Positions 21,035 through 29,112 of a stretch of DNA of 64,000 nucleotides are shown here, one piece after another; within the stretch, counting starts at the first letter, position 1, and the number at the start of each line of letters is the position of its first letter. The DNA comes from Amycolatopsis thermoflava N1165. GTDB taxonomy: Bacteria; Actinomycetota; Actinomycetes; Mycobacteriales; Pseudonocardiaceae. The notes under the pieces were generated by a model. It ran no database searches. It was not told the origin of the DNA and was given only the letters and a program-made list of their open reading frames with translations. The stretch lies in the NCBI RefSeq assembly GCF_000473265.1, contig NZ_KI421511.1, positions 7,085,909 through 7,149,908 of the forward strand. The letters run 5' to 3'. The position numbers and the translations under genes are program-made.

Positions 21035-21351
21035 CCACCGGTCGTGAGCCGCACAAGGACGACGTCCGCTGTTCCGAGGCGCTCGCCGAGATCTTCCTGT
21101 TGCTGGATCGCGAGTGCAGCCCGGAGCGGGACGCGCAGCTGCGCAAGCACATCGAGGACTGCCCGCCGTGCCTCGAGGAGTACGGCATCGACGAGCAGCT
21201 CAAGCAGCTCCTGCACCGCAAGTGCGGCGGCGACACCGCACCGGACGAGTTCAAGCAGAAGCTGCGGGCGTCGATCTACCAGACGGTCGAGCGGCGCGGT
21301 GACGTGACGATCGAGCGGACCGAGGTCCGGCTGGAGCAGAACGCCGAGTAG
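21031..21351 (+). CDS. rsrA: Redox-sensing anti-sigma factor RsrA (RshA)
   Basis: Zinc-containing anti-sigma factor that holds SigR until oxidation forms a disulphide and expels zinc. 106 aa. The ZAS signature His-x3-Cys-x2-Cys is visible in KHIEDCPPCLEEYG. Further cysteines are at DVRCSE near the N-terminus and HRKCGG. The ATGA overlap with sigR ensures stoichiometric production. Confidence 0.95.
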   Translation: MTTGREPHKDDVRCSEALAEIFLLLDRECSPERDAQLRKHIEDCPPCLEEYGIDEQLKQLLHRKCGGDTAPDEFKQKLRASIYQTVERRGDVTIERTEVRLEQNAE

Positions 21352-21368
21352 TACCCCGGACACGACGA

Positions 21369-21395
21369 AGGCCCCGGTGCATGACACCGGGGCCT
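21369..21395. terminator. Bidirectional terminator between rsrA and bL37
   Basis: 11-bp stem AGGCCCCGGTG / CACCGGGGCCT with loop CATGA; followed by TTCTCG on the forward strand and TCGTCG on the reverse. It lies between convergent genes. Confidence 0.8.
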
Positions 21396-21411
21396 TTCTC
21401 GTTGCCCGAAC

Positions 21412-21486
21412 TCAGCTGTTGGGCTTCTTGCCGTGGTTGGCGCCGTTCTTCCGGCGGTCGCGGCGCTTGCGGGCTCGCTTCGACAT
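21412..21486 (-). CDS. Ribosomal protein bL37 (24 aa)
   Basis: Very short gene encoding M-S-K-R-A-R-K-R-R-D-R-R-K-N-G-A-N-H-G-K-K-P-N-S. It matches the actinobacterial large-subunit protein bL37 seen in mycobacterial ribosome structures (highly basic, with the A-N-H-G-K-[KR]-P-N end). A strong ribosome binding site GGAAGGAG lies before the ATG. In mycobacteria this gene also lies beside sigH/rshA. It is easily missed by gene callers. Confidence 0.93.
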   Translation of the reverse strand: MSKRARKRRDRRKNGANHGKKPNS

Positions 21487-21599
21487 GCCTGCTCCTTCCC
21501 TGGTCGCGATCTGCCCACCAGTGTCTCAGGTTCGCCCCGACGGGTGCTGGGAAGGTCCCGCTCTGGTTCACTTGAGCTGCCCCGAGGAGGAGTACCAGC

Positions 21600-23105
21600 G
21601 TGACGACACTTTCCGACCTGCTGGCCGAGAACACCGGCCTGTCCGGCGAGGCGGCGGACCACCTCCAGGCCGTGGTGGCCGAGTGGCAGCTGCTCGCCGA
21701 CCTGTCCTTCGCCGACTTCCTGCTGTGGGTGCCGGTGTCGCCGGAGCACAACGAGCAGGGCGGCGACTTCGTGTGCGTCGCGCAGGCCCGCCCCACCACG
21801 GCGCCCACCGCGCACCCCGAGGACGTGGTCGGCGCGCGGTTCACGGTGGCGGACCACCCGCAGCTCGCGCGGGCGATCCGGGAGGTCCGGATCTGCCGCG
21901 AGGAGGACCCGCACTGGTACCGCGACCTGCCGATGCGCCGGGAGGCGATCCCGGTCACGTTCGGCTCGAACGTGATCGCGGTGCTGTCCCGTGAGACGAA
22001 CCTGGCCGCGCCGCGCGTGCCGAGCCCGCTCGAGGTGGCTTACCTGGGCAGCGCGGGCGACCTGTGCCAGATGATCGTCGACGGCACGTTCCCGCACGTG
22101 GACAGCCAGACGGACGTGCACACGAGCCCGCGGGTGGGGGACGGGCTGATCCGACTGGACGCGGCCGGCAACGTGGTGTTCGCGAGCCCCAACGGTCTGT
22201 CGGCGTACCACCGGATGGGCCACGAGTCGGACCTGGTGGGGACGCGGCTGGCGCCGTTGACGCGGTCGCTGATCCGGGACCCGTTCGACGCGACGGAGGT
22301 CGCGCACCGGATCCTGGACGCCCTGGACGGGAAGCCAGGCAGCCGCACGGAGGCCGAGTCGCGGCGGGGGGCGGTCGTGTTGTTCCGGGCGTTGCCGCTG
22401 CGGCCGCACGGGCAGCCGGCGGGGGCGCTGGTGCTGTGCCGGGACGTGACCGAGGTGAAGCGGCGGGACCGGGCGCTGCTGTCGAAGGACGCCACGATCC
22501 GGGAGATCCATCACCGGGTCAAGAACAACCTGCAGACGGTGGCCGCGTTGCTGCGCTTGCAGTCGCGGCGCACCTCGAATGCCGAGGCGAGACAGGCGCT
22601 GACGGAGTCCGTGCGGCGGGTCGCGTCGATCGCGATGGTGCACGAGGCGCTGTCGGTGTCGGTCGACGAGCGGGTCGACCTGGACAAGTTGCTGGACAAC
22701 GTGCTGCCGATGGTCGGCGAGGTGGCGACCGCGGAGTCGCGGGTGAGCATCAGCCGGTCCGGCTCGTTCGGGGTGGTGGTCGCGGAGATCGCGACGCCGC
22801 TCGTGATGGTGCTGGCGGAGCTGGTGCAGAACGCGGTGGAGCACGCCTTCCCGGATGGGCGGCCGGGCAAGGTGGAGATCGTGGTGAGCCGCTCGGCGCG
22901 CTGGCTGGATGTTCTGATCCGCGACAACGGCCGGGGGTTGCCGTCCGGGTTCTCGCTGGAGCGGGCTGACGGGCTGGGGCTGCAGATCGTGCGCACCCTG
23001 GTCGAGTCCGAGCTGCGGGGCTCGCTGTCGTTGCGGAAGCTGCGGGACGGTGCGGCGCGCGGTACGGAGGCCGCGTTGAGGCTTCCCCTGGGGCGGCGGC
23101 CGTAG
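21600..23105 (+). CDS. pdtaS: Sensor histidine kinase PdtaS
   Basis: Soluble HWE/HisKA_2-type histidine kinase that phosphorylates the RNA-binding antiterminator PdtaR; 501 aa starting from GTG. N-terminal GAF-like domain (about 1-150), PAS domain (about 180-290: GLIRLDAAGNVVFASPNG), then HisKA_2 with IREIHHRVKNNLQTVAALL and an ATPase domain (LAELVQNAVEHAFP, DNGRGLP, GLGLQIVRTLVESEL). No transmembrane segment. Orthologue of Rv3220c by order and motifs. It is divergent from bL37. Downstream comes the minisatellite. Confidence 0.94.
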   Translation: MTTLSDLLAENTGLSGEAADHLQAVVAEWQLLADLSFADFLLWVPVSPEHNEQGGDFVCVAQARPTTAPTAHPEDVVGARFTVADHPQLARAIREVRICREEDPHWYRDLPMRREAIPVTFGSNVIAVLSRETNLAAPRVPSPLEVAYLGSAGDLCQMIVDGTFPHVDSQTDVHTSPRVGDGLIRLDAAGNVVFASPNGLSAYHRMGHESDLVGTRLAPLTRSLIRDPFDATEVAHRILDALDGKPGSRTEAESRRGAVVLFRALPLRPHGQPAGALVLCRDVTEVKRRDRALLSKDATIREIHHRVKNNLQTVAALLRLQSRRTSNAEARQALTESVRRVASIAMVHEALSVSVDERVDLDKLLDNVLPMVGEVATAESRVSISRSGSFGVVVAEIATPLVMVLAELVQNAVEHAFPDGRPGKVEIVVSRSARWLDVLIRDNGRGLPSGFSLERADGLGLQIVRTLVESELRGSLSLRKLRDGAARGTEAALRLPLGRRP

Positions 23106-23720
23106 TTTCTTTGGGCCTGCTTGGGTGGGTTGTGTTGGCCAGTCGCGCCTGCGCGAGGTTGCCGCTGGCACCTGCTTGAGGTGACCAGTCGGGGCTGCGT
23201 GAGGGGGCCGGGCGGGGCGCGGGTGAGTGGGCCAGTCGCGCCCGTGCGAGGTGGCCGCTGGTGGCTGCGTGAGGTGGCCGGGCGTGTGGCCCGCGGTGAG
23301 GTGGCCAGTCATGCTTGCATGGGGTGGCCATTGGTGCGTGTGTGAGGTGGCCGGTCGTGTGCCTCCCACGAGTGGGTCAGTCGCGCCTGCCCGAGGTTGC
23401 CGCTGGCACCCGCGTGAGGTGGCCAGTCGGGACTGCCCGAGGTTGCCGCTGGCACCCGCGTGAGGTGGCCAATCGGGACTGCGTGAGGTGGCCGGTCGGG
23501 GCGCGGGTGAGTGGGCCAGTCGCGCCCGCGCGAGGTGGCCGCTGGTGGCTGCGTGAGGTGGCCAGTCGTGTCCGGCGAGGTGGCCAACCGTGCCCGCGTG
23601 GGTGGGCCAGCGGTGCGTGGAGCGTGAAAGGGCCGGCGAGAGGCCGGAGAGGGCCAGCGAGAGAGCCAGCCAATGGTGCCTAGGCGAGAGGGCCAACGGT
23701 GCCCGTGTGAGTGGGCGTCT
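23106..23720. repeat. 23-nt minisatellite between pdtaS and whiB1
   Basis: About twenty imperfect 23-nt units, such as GTGAGGTGGCCAGTCGGGAC and CGAGGTTGCCGCTGGCACC, follow one another without spacers. Two unit types alternate into 46-nt higher-order repeats (clear at 23385-23480). The array degrades towards 23720. Reading frames through it on both strands are open but low-complexity, with no start signal; I do not consider them genes. Confidence 0.85.
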
Positions 23721-23793
23721 CCCGCGGATGGGAGGCGCTCAGACAGGGCGACGGCCGGTGCCGGTGACGAAACGGGAGCAGCCGTCAGGCAGG

Positions 23794-23889
23794 AGCGGCA
23801 GCTGGAGTTGGCCGGAGCAGGAGCCGACGCCGGACGAAAGCAGCGGCAGCTGGAGTTGGCCGGAGCAGGAGCCGACGCCGGACGAAAGC
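23794..23889. repeat. 48-nt direct repeat, two identical copies
   Basis: Units start at 23794 and 23842 (AGCGGCAGCTGGAGTTGGCC...GACGAAAGC) and are identical over 48 bases. They lie in the same convergent spacer after the 23-nt array. The length is a multiple of three but no supported gene contains it. Confidence 0.9.
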
Positions 23890-23982
23890 AGGAGCCCAGG
23901 AGCGGGTGGAACGTCACCGGGCATGTGCGGAACCCACTCGGGCGAGGGCAGCCGAAACCCAAAATTCCTGCTCAGGACGTTC

Positions 23983-24017
23983 AAAAGCCCGGCACCCGCG
24001 GGAGGTGGGTGCCGGGC
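23983..24017 (-). terminator. Terminator of whiB1
   Basis: 11-bp stem GCCCGGCACCC / GGGTGCCGGGC with a 9-base loop; on the reverse strand it is followed by TTTTGAACG. It lies about 95 bases past the whiB1 stop. Confidence 0.8.
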
Positions 24018-24112
24018 CTTCGAACGTTAAGTGGGGGCGTGTGAGCCCCTGCGTCAGGTCCCGCGTACTCTCGTAAGAGACGCGTTAAGCGACGCCGCAG
24101 CGCGTGGAGAGG

Positions 24113-24364
24113 TCAGGCGGTGCGCATGCCGATGTGAGCACGACGGCGCTTCAGGGCACGGCGCTCGTCTTCGCTCATCCCGCCCCAGACACCGGAGTCC
24201 TGGCCGCTGGCCAGGGCCCAGGCCAGGCACTCGGACGCTGCCGGGCAGCGGTGGCATACGGCTTTCGCCTCGGCGATCTGCAGCAGCGCGGGACCGCTGT
24301 TCCCGACAGGGAAGAACAGCTCGGGGTCCTCGTCGCGGCAGGCAGCGTCGTGGCGCCAGTCCAT
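24113..24364 (-). CDS. whiB1: Iron-sulphur transcription factor WhiB1
   Basis: NO-responsive [4Fe-4S] regulator of 83 aa that binds the primary sigma factor. The start MDWRHDAACRDEDPELFFP follows GAAGGAG. Four cluster cysteines: C9, then CHRCP (two) and SECLAW. The G-V-W-G-G turn is in GQDSGVWGGMSEDE, followed by a basic DNA-binding tail RRALKRRRAH. Near-identical to M. tuberculosis WhiB1. A CRP-type site lies upstream. Confidence 0.96.
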   Translation of the reverse strand: MDWRHDAACRDEDPELFFPVGNSGPALLQIAEAKAVCHRCPAASECLAWALASGQDSGVWGGMSEDERRALKRRRAHIGMRTA

Positions 24365-24439
24365 TTCTGTGAGCTCCTTCTCGGGGCGCAGAGCGTGCTG
24401 CGCCACAGGTCGTCATGGCGGATCGTTTCTTGGGGTGCT

Positions 24440-24455
24440 TGTGAATGCTTTCACG
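24440..24455 (-). promoter_or_regulatory. CRP/FNR-type operator upstream of whiB1
   Basis: TGTGA, six bases, TCACG, close to the mycobacterial CRP consensus TGTGA-N6-TCACA, inside the perfect dyad GTGAA-TGCT-TTCAC. It is 76 bases before the whiB1 start. In M. tuberculosis whiB1 is known to be controlled by the cAMP receptor protein Rv3676, so the site is probably conserved. Confidence 0.65.
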
Positions 24456-24628
24456 AAGCACCGCTTTCGACAAGTGTTTTCGCAACATCGGTGAGTCAGC
24501 TCACCTGGTCAGGCGACCCCGCTGACCTGCGGTTTCTCTCCGAAACGGCCTTCGCGGGGGAAGGACGATGCGGTGAGTGGACCGTGTGCGTCGACGAACG
24601 GCAAGTTGCAGATCGCCGGACCGATCAC

Positions 24629-25540
24629 TCACGCCAGCACGGTCAGCACGTCGGGCACGCTGGTGAAGTCCACCTGCGTCCGACGGCCGATCAGGTCGCC
24701 GTCGACCTGGAAGTTTACCGGCTCCTCCGCGGTCACGCTGAGTTTCGCCAGGTCGTCGTACTTCACGAGCGCCTTGCCGCGGTGCTCGGCCTCCGCCCGC
24801 AGCGCCTGGCGGACGTGCCGGAACACCAGCGGCAGCGACAGCTTGCGCAGCGCGAACAGCCCGAGACCCCGCTCGAAGGAGCTGCCGGTGTTGAGGTGAA
24901 CGGGCCGCTCGCCGAGGTAGCTCCACGGATCCGTGTTGGACACGAACGCCATCCGCACCTCGGCCGGCTCCTCGCCGGGTACGTGCACGGTGAGCGGCAA
25001 CCGGGGGGACCGCGGGCGGAAGTAGCACGTCACCGCCGCCCGCATGTACAGCTGCGCGTTGGTCTGCTTCCCGCGCCGGTCGGCGACCGTGGCGACCACG
25101 TCGGCGTCCCAGCCGAGGCCCGCGTTGAAGGTGAACCACCGCCCGTCCGCCAGGCCCAGCCCGACGCGGCGGCTGCGGCCCGACTCGATGGCCGACAGCA
25201 GCTGGTGCGTGGCCTCCACCGGATCCCGGGAAACACCGAGGGCGCGCGCGAACACGTTGGCCGACCCGCCGGGCACGACGCCGAGCGCGGGCACCGGCGC
25301 GCCAGGCCCGTCGGCGAGCAGGCCGTTGACGACCTCGTTCACCGTGCCGTCACCGCCATGGGCGACCACCAGGTCGACCCCGTCCCGTGCGGCGTCCCTG
25401 GCCACCGCCAGCGCGTGGCCGCGGTAGTCGGTCTCCACGACCTCCAGCTTCACCTGGCTGGCCAACGCGTGCGCGAGCACGTCCCGCCCGCCTGCCGTCG
25501 TGGACGTGGCCTGCGGGTTGACCACCAGAATCGCGCGCAT
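24629..25540 (-). CDS. Diacylglycerol kinase/sphingosine kinase-like lipid kinase
   Basis: DagK-type lipid kinase of 303 aa. The start MRAILVVNPQATSTTAG begins at the first strand of the nucleotide fold. The catalytic signature VVAHGGDGTVNEVVNGL and the Gly-rich VPGGSANVFARAL are intact, followed by a C-terminal beta-sandwich (WFTFNAGLGWDADVV). It probably phosphorylates diacylglycerol or a related lipid at the inner membrane. Transcribed away from the small membrane protein gene. Confidence 0.87.
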   Translation of the reverse strand: MRAILVVNPQATSTTAGGRDVLAHALASQVKLEVVETDYRGHALAVARDAARDGVDLVVAHGGDGTVNEVVNGLLADGPGAPVPALGVVPGGSANVFARALGVSRDPVEATHQLLSAIESGRSRRVGLGLADGRWFTFNAGLGWDADVVATVADRRGKQTNAQLYMRAAVTCYFRPRSPRLPLTVHVPGEEPAEVRMAFVSNTDPWSYLGERPVHLNTGSSFERGLGLFALRKLSLPLVFRHVRQALRAEAEHRGKALVKYDDLAKLSVTAEEPVNFQVDGDLIGRRTQVDFTSVPDVLTVLA

Positions 25541-25805
25541 GCTCGCAGGGTAGGCCAATCGGGCGCATCCCAAGCGTCAGCGCGAACCTCATCACTGCGA
25601 AAAGCCTGCCGGTTGACCTCCCGTCGTTCGGCACGGTCCGTTCGTCGTGACAAGTGCACCCCGGGCGTCCGCCGGCTCATCGACGACACCCAGATCTTGG
25701 CGCGGTTGGCCGCGGTTCGAAAACGGCCGACCGGGTGGCTTAGTATCGATGGCGTTCACGCACGGTCACCCGTGCCGCTCAGCCGCTGGTGGAAGGCCCT
25801 TTGCG

Positions 25806-26276
25806 ATGGCGCTCGCCGACAAGATTTCACCCGCTCCGCGCGAGGTCAGGGTGGCCGGCGCGCTGACCGTCCTGCCGGGGATCGGCCTGCTGGTGTTCGG
25901 CGCGCTGCTGTTCGCCTCGCCCGGTGACTCCATGCCGCTGACCAGCGTGCTCGCCGAGGGTGCCTTCTACGTGCTGTTCGGGCTCGCCGTCGTCGGCTGC
26001 GGGATCGGGCTGCTGTTCGGCCACACCTGGGCCCGCTCGCCGGGGCTGGTGATGGCGCTCATCACCGCGGGCGTCGGCTGGTACATGGCCGGGCCGTCCG
26101 GGCGGCCGGCGTTCGGGGTGCCGATCATCGTCCTCGGCGTGGCGATCATCGTGCTGCTGTTCCGCCAGCCCGCGCGGGCGTGGGCGCTCGGGCAGCACGA
26201 GGACGAGACCGAGGAGGAGGCCGCCGAGCGCGGCGGGATGGCCGGCCGCCGCCGGGAGCGCGGCGAGGAGGACTAG
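25806..26276 (+). CDS. Small integral membrane protein, four transmembrane segments
   Basis: 156-aa hypothetical membrane protein. The ATG at 25806 follows GGAAGG. Four hydrophobic segments: about residues 17-38, 50-70, 77-98 and 101-118. A charged C-terminal tail (HEDETEEEAAERGG, then RRRERGEED) is presumably cytoplasmic. No functional motif recognised. An earlier in-frame ATG at 25749 would add 19 residues. It overlaps the convergent acetyltransferase by 4 bases. Confidence 0.7.
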   Translation: MALADKISPAPREVRVAGALTVLPGIGLLVFGALLFASPGDSMPLTSVLAEGAFYVLFGLAVVGCGIGLLFGHTWARSPGLVMALITAGVGWYMAGPSGRPAFGVPIIVLGVAIIVLLFRQPARAWALGQHEDETEEEAAERGGMAGRRRERGEED

Positions 26277-26755
26277 GCGAGCTTCGCGAGCTTGTCCAGC
26301 GCGGTGTCGGTGAGGCGGTAGACGGTCCACTCGTCCATCGGGGTCGCCCCGAGGGACTTGTAGAACCCGGTCGCCGGGTTCCAGTCCAGCACTGACCACT
26401 CCAGTCGCGCGAAGCCGCGGTCAACGCACTCCTTCGCGAGCGTCGCCAGCAGCGCCTTGCCCAGGCCGGAGCCGCGCAGCTCGGACTTGACGAACAGGTC
26501 CTCCAGGTAGATGCCGTGCACGCCGCGCCACGTGGAGAAGTTCAGGAACCACAGCGCGAACCCGACGATCTCGCCGTCCTGCTCGGCGACGTGCCCGAAC
26601 ACCGCCGGGTTGTCGCCGAACAGCGCCACCCGCAGGCGGTCGGCCGTCAGGTGGCAGTCCTGCGGCGCCTTCTCGTAGGCGGCCAGTTCGTGCACCAGCT
26701 GCGCGACTTCGTCCACATCGGACTCGCGGATCCGGCGGATGCGGCTGTCGGGCAT
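26273..26755 (-). CDS. GNAT family N-acetyltransferase
   Basis: 160-aa GCN5-type acetyltransferase, most like the diamine/thialysine acetyltransferase (SAT1-like) group. The start MPDSRIRRIRESDVDEV follows GGGAG. The beta-4 segment is GVHGIYLEDLFV, the acetyl-CoA pyrophosphate loop RGSGLGKALLATLA (R/Q-x-x-G-x-G/A) is intact, and the C-terminal portion is LEWSVLDWNPATGFYKSLGA. The substrate (polyamine or amino acid) is not certain. Confidence 0.85.
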   Translation of the reverse strand: MPDSRIRRIRESDVDEVAQLVHELAAYEKAPQDCHLTADRLRVALFGDNPAVFGHVAEQDGEIVGFALWFLNFSTWRGVHGIYLEDLFVKSELRGSGLGKALLATLAKECVDRGFARLEWSVLDWNPATGFYKSLGATPMDEWTVYRLTDTALDKLAKLA

Positions 26756-26803
26756 GGGGACTCCCAGGATTCGGCGGGTGAGCTGCACCCGATCCTGCCA
26801 GAC

Positions 26804-27910
26804 TCAGACCCCTCCCCAGACCCGCTGCGCCACCGTAACCGTCAGGTCCAGCTTCCGGCGCTGATCGTCCCAAGTCAGCGGGTTTCCCCGCACCTCGGAT
26901 GCGAACCCGCACTGTGGGCTGACCGCCAGATCCGCCAGCGGGACGATCCGCGCGGCCTCGTCCACCCGCCGGGCGAGCTCGTCGGCGTCCTCCAGCTCAC
27001 CGGTCTTCGTCGTGACCAGGCCCAGCACGACCCGCACCCCGTCCGGCACGTGCTGGAGCGGCTCGAAGGTGCCGGCACGTTCGGTGTCGTACTCCAGCAG
27101 CCAGTGGTCCACCGGGATGCCGCCGAACACGTCCGCCGCGATGTCGTCGTAGAAACCCTCGTTGAACCACTGGCCGCGGTAGTTGCCGCGGCAGATGTGC
27201 ATGCCCACCACGACGCCGCGGTCGCGCAGCAGCCGGACGACGGCCGCGTCGGCTTCGATGCAGCGGCGCAGCAGATCCCGCGCGTCGATGCCCTCCGACT
27301 CGAGGAGCCCGAGGATGCGCGGATTGGCGAAGGCGATGAAGCACGGCGCGTCGATCTGGACTTGCCGGACGCCGTCCTCGGCGAGCGCCGCGGCCTCCTG
27401 CAGCAGGACGGCCGCCAGGTCGTCGACGATGTCGGCGCGGCTGGGGTAGTGCGGGCCGCTGACCCGCGGGTCCCAGTTGGCCACCACGAAGTTCGTGACC
27501 TCCGGGATGGCGATCTTGAACGGGCCGGGCGCGTGTGCGGCGAGGAAGGCGGCCTCGCGGTCGGTGAACCGTTCGCGGTAGGCGAGCTTGCCCCCGATGA
27601 GCCGGAGGATGTCGCTGTCCTCCTCGGCGTGGTCGCCGGACCGCCATTCCAGCGACGGCGCCTGCGCGGCGAAACCGTCCACGTGCTCGGTGAGCCTGCT
27701 CATGAAATCCGTTCGCAGGTACTCGCCGTCGGTGTAGACGCCGATGCCGCTGTCCTGCTGCGCCGACAACGCCACCAGGATCGACTCCTGCTCGACACGC
27801 CGCAGCCCGGCGTCGTCGAGCCGGCCAGCGGCGTGGTCGGCCCGTGCCTTCAGCAGTCGCGGGGGACGGAGGAGGCTGCCGACGTGGGTGGCCCGAGCGA
27901 AGGAGTTCAC
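26804..27910 (-). CDS. MetE C-terminal-like (cobalamin-independent methionine synthase family) protein
   Basis: 368-aa protein similar to the catalytic half of MetE and to YxjG/YxjH-type homologues; it lacks the N-terminal half. The N-terminus THVGSLLRPPRLL is typical. Candidate zinc ligands are in GMHICRGNYRGQ (His, Cys), LEYDTERAG (acidic) and SPQCGFASE (Cys). It likely transfers methyl or alkyl groups to a thiol such as homocysteine; the exact substrate is unknown. Far from metX/metY at 61-64 kb. Confidence 0.82.
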   Translation of the reverse strand: MNSFARATHVGSLLRPPRLLKARADHAAGRLDDAGLRRVEQESILVALSAQQDSGIGVYTDGEYLRTDFMSRLTEHVDGFAAQAPSLEWRSGDHAEEDSDILRLIGGKLAYRERFTDREAAFLAAHAPGPFKIAIPEVTNFVVANWDPRVSGPHYPSRADIVDDLAAVLLQEAAALAEDGVRQVQIDAPCFIAFANPRILGLLESEGIDARDLLRRCIEADAAVVRLLRDRGVVVGMHICRGNYRGQWFNEGFYDDIAADVFGGIPVDHWLLEYDTERAGTFEPLQHVPDGVRVVLGLVTTKTGELEDADELARRVDEAARIVPLADLAVSPQCGFASEVRGNPLTWDDQRRKLDLTVTVAQRVWGGV

Positions 27911-28004
27911 GGCTCGACGCTAGGCGAGGTGGATGGCGCCGGGCTGTCCTCGTTGACCTCGAGTCAAGCGAGCTGACCGCGTCGGTGGTACGGGATCGCT
28001 ACGG

Positions 28005-28604
28005 TCAGGACGGCGGGATGTTCAGGTGCTCGATCTTCGGCTCGCCGCGCTCGTCGCCGAGGACCGTCACCCCGGCCGGGTCCAGTCCGAAGTGGACGCC
28101 GGCGGTGGCGGGCAGCCCGATCCAGCGTGCGATCAGCACCCGGCTGAAGTGGCCGTGGCCGACGAGGATCACCTCGGTGTCGGCCAGCGCCGCGCGCACC
28201 CGCTCCAGCAGGGCGTCCGCGCGGGCGGTCACCTGCTCGACGGTCTCGCCGCCGGGCATCTCGTGCGTCCACACGGTCCAGCCGGGCACGGTCTTGCGGA
28301 TCTCCGGCGTGGTGACGCCCTCGTAGTCGCCGTAGTCCCACTCCGCGAGGTCTTCGGTCTGCTCGTCGATCCGCAGCCCGGCCAGCTCGGCCGTACGCAC
28401 CGCGCGCTGCCGCGGGCTGGTCAGCACCAGCGCGGGGCCCTTGCGGAGCGTCTGCAGGGTCAGGCCGGCGGCGCGCGCCTGGTTCTCCCCGGCGGGGGTC
28501 AGCGGGATGTCGGTGCGACCGGTGTGCTTGCCGTTCACCGACCACTCGGTCTGACCGTGGCGGAAGAGGAAGAGCTCGTGGTCCACGTTTGCGAATATAG
28601 CCAC
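28005..28604 (-). CDS. Histidine phosphatase (phosphoglycerate mutase-like)
   Basis: 199-aa phosphatase of the histidine phosphatase superfamily. The RHG signature is LFLFRHGQTEWSVNGKHTGR, the second catalytic region is LVGHGHFSRVLIARW, and the Glu-bearing stretch AEWDYGDYEGVTT is characteristic of the acid phosphatase/cobC-like subgroup. An in-frame GTG six codons in (V-D-H-E) is an alternative start. It shares a short divergent promoter region with the DUF4442 gene. Confidence 0.85.
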   Translation of the reverse strand: MAIFANVDHELFLFRHGQTEWSVNGKHTGRTDIPLTPAGENQARAAGLTLQTLRKGPALVLTSPRQRAVRTAELAGLRIDEQTEDLAEWDYGDYEGVTTPEIRKTVPGWTVWTHEMPGGETVEQVTARADALLERVRAALADTEVILVGHGHFSRVLIARWIGLPATAGVHFGLDPAGVTVLGDERGEPKIEHLNIPPS

Positions 28605-28616
28605 CGGTCTGCTTTG

Positions 28617-28631
28617 CTACCGGTCGGTAAC
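28617..28631. promoter_or_regulatory. TetR-type palindrome in a 40-bp divergent intergenic region
   Basis: CTACCGGTCGGTAAC contains arms TACCG and CGGTA around GT; a half-match ACCGGT occurs 17-20 bases earlier. Such TACCG/CGGTA dyads are typical TetR-family operators in actinobacteria. It is placed to control both flanking genes. The regulator is not encoded here. Confidence 0.45.
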
Positions 28632-28644
28632 ATTGGAGGAGCCG

Positions 28645-29112
28645 GTGGTTTCGACCTACTCGCTGTGGCAGCGGCTGAGCGCGCTGCCCGGCGGCAAACG
28701 ACTGTTCTCGACCGCGATTTGCCTGCGTGTGCCCTATTTCGGTTCGGTGCTGCCGACCGTGGAGGAGCTGCGTCCCGGCTACTGCGCGGTGCGCGCGCCG
28801 AAGTGGTGGGGTGTTCACAACCACATCGGCACGTTTCACGCGATCGCGGCGTGCAACCTCGCGGAGATCGCGATGGGGATGCTCGCCGAGTCGACCCTGC
28901 CCGCCACGCACCGGTGGCTGCCCAAGGGCATGACGGTGGGGTACGTGGCGAAGGCGGAGACGGGCCTGCGTGCGGTCGCCGAGCTGCCGGAGATCCCGGA
29001 GTTCGGCGTCGATGGCGTGGAACTGCCGGTGCCCGTCGTCATCTCCGACCGGGCGGGCAAACCCGTCGTCACCGCCACCATCACTATCTGGGTGACGCCC
29101 AAACGTCAGTAG
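28645..29112 (+). CDS. DUF4442 hotdog-fold protein (thioesterase-like)
   Basis: 155-aa hotdog-fold protein of the DUF4442/PaaI-like thioesterase group. GTG at 28645 follows GGAGGA at short spacing; a TTG at 28633 is the alternative. Conserved hotdog segment: NHIGTFHAIAACNLAEIAMG, where the N-H-x-G-T-x-H pattern resembles the acyl-thioester pocket. It probably acts on an acyl-CoA; the substrate is unknown. The last 7 bases overlap the convergent secreted-protein gene. Confidence 0.78.
   Translation: MVSTYSLWQRLSALPGGKRLFSTAICLRVPYFGSVLPTVEELRPGYCAVRAPKWWGVHNHIGTFHAIAACNLAEIAMGMLAESTLPATHRWLPKGMTVGYVAKAETGLRAVAELPEIPEFGVDGVELPVPVVISDRAGKPVVTATITIWVTPKRQ

Noticed and set aside
21276..23696. An 806-codon reverse open frame across pdtaS and the minisatellite
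   Set aside because: Its repeat portion translates the 23-nt array and the rest is antisense to pdtaS; no ribosome binding site.
23106..23720. CRISPR array
   Set aside because: Repeats are contiguous with no unique spacers, degenerate, and no cas genes are nearby.
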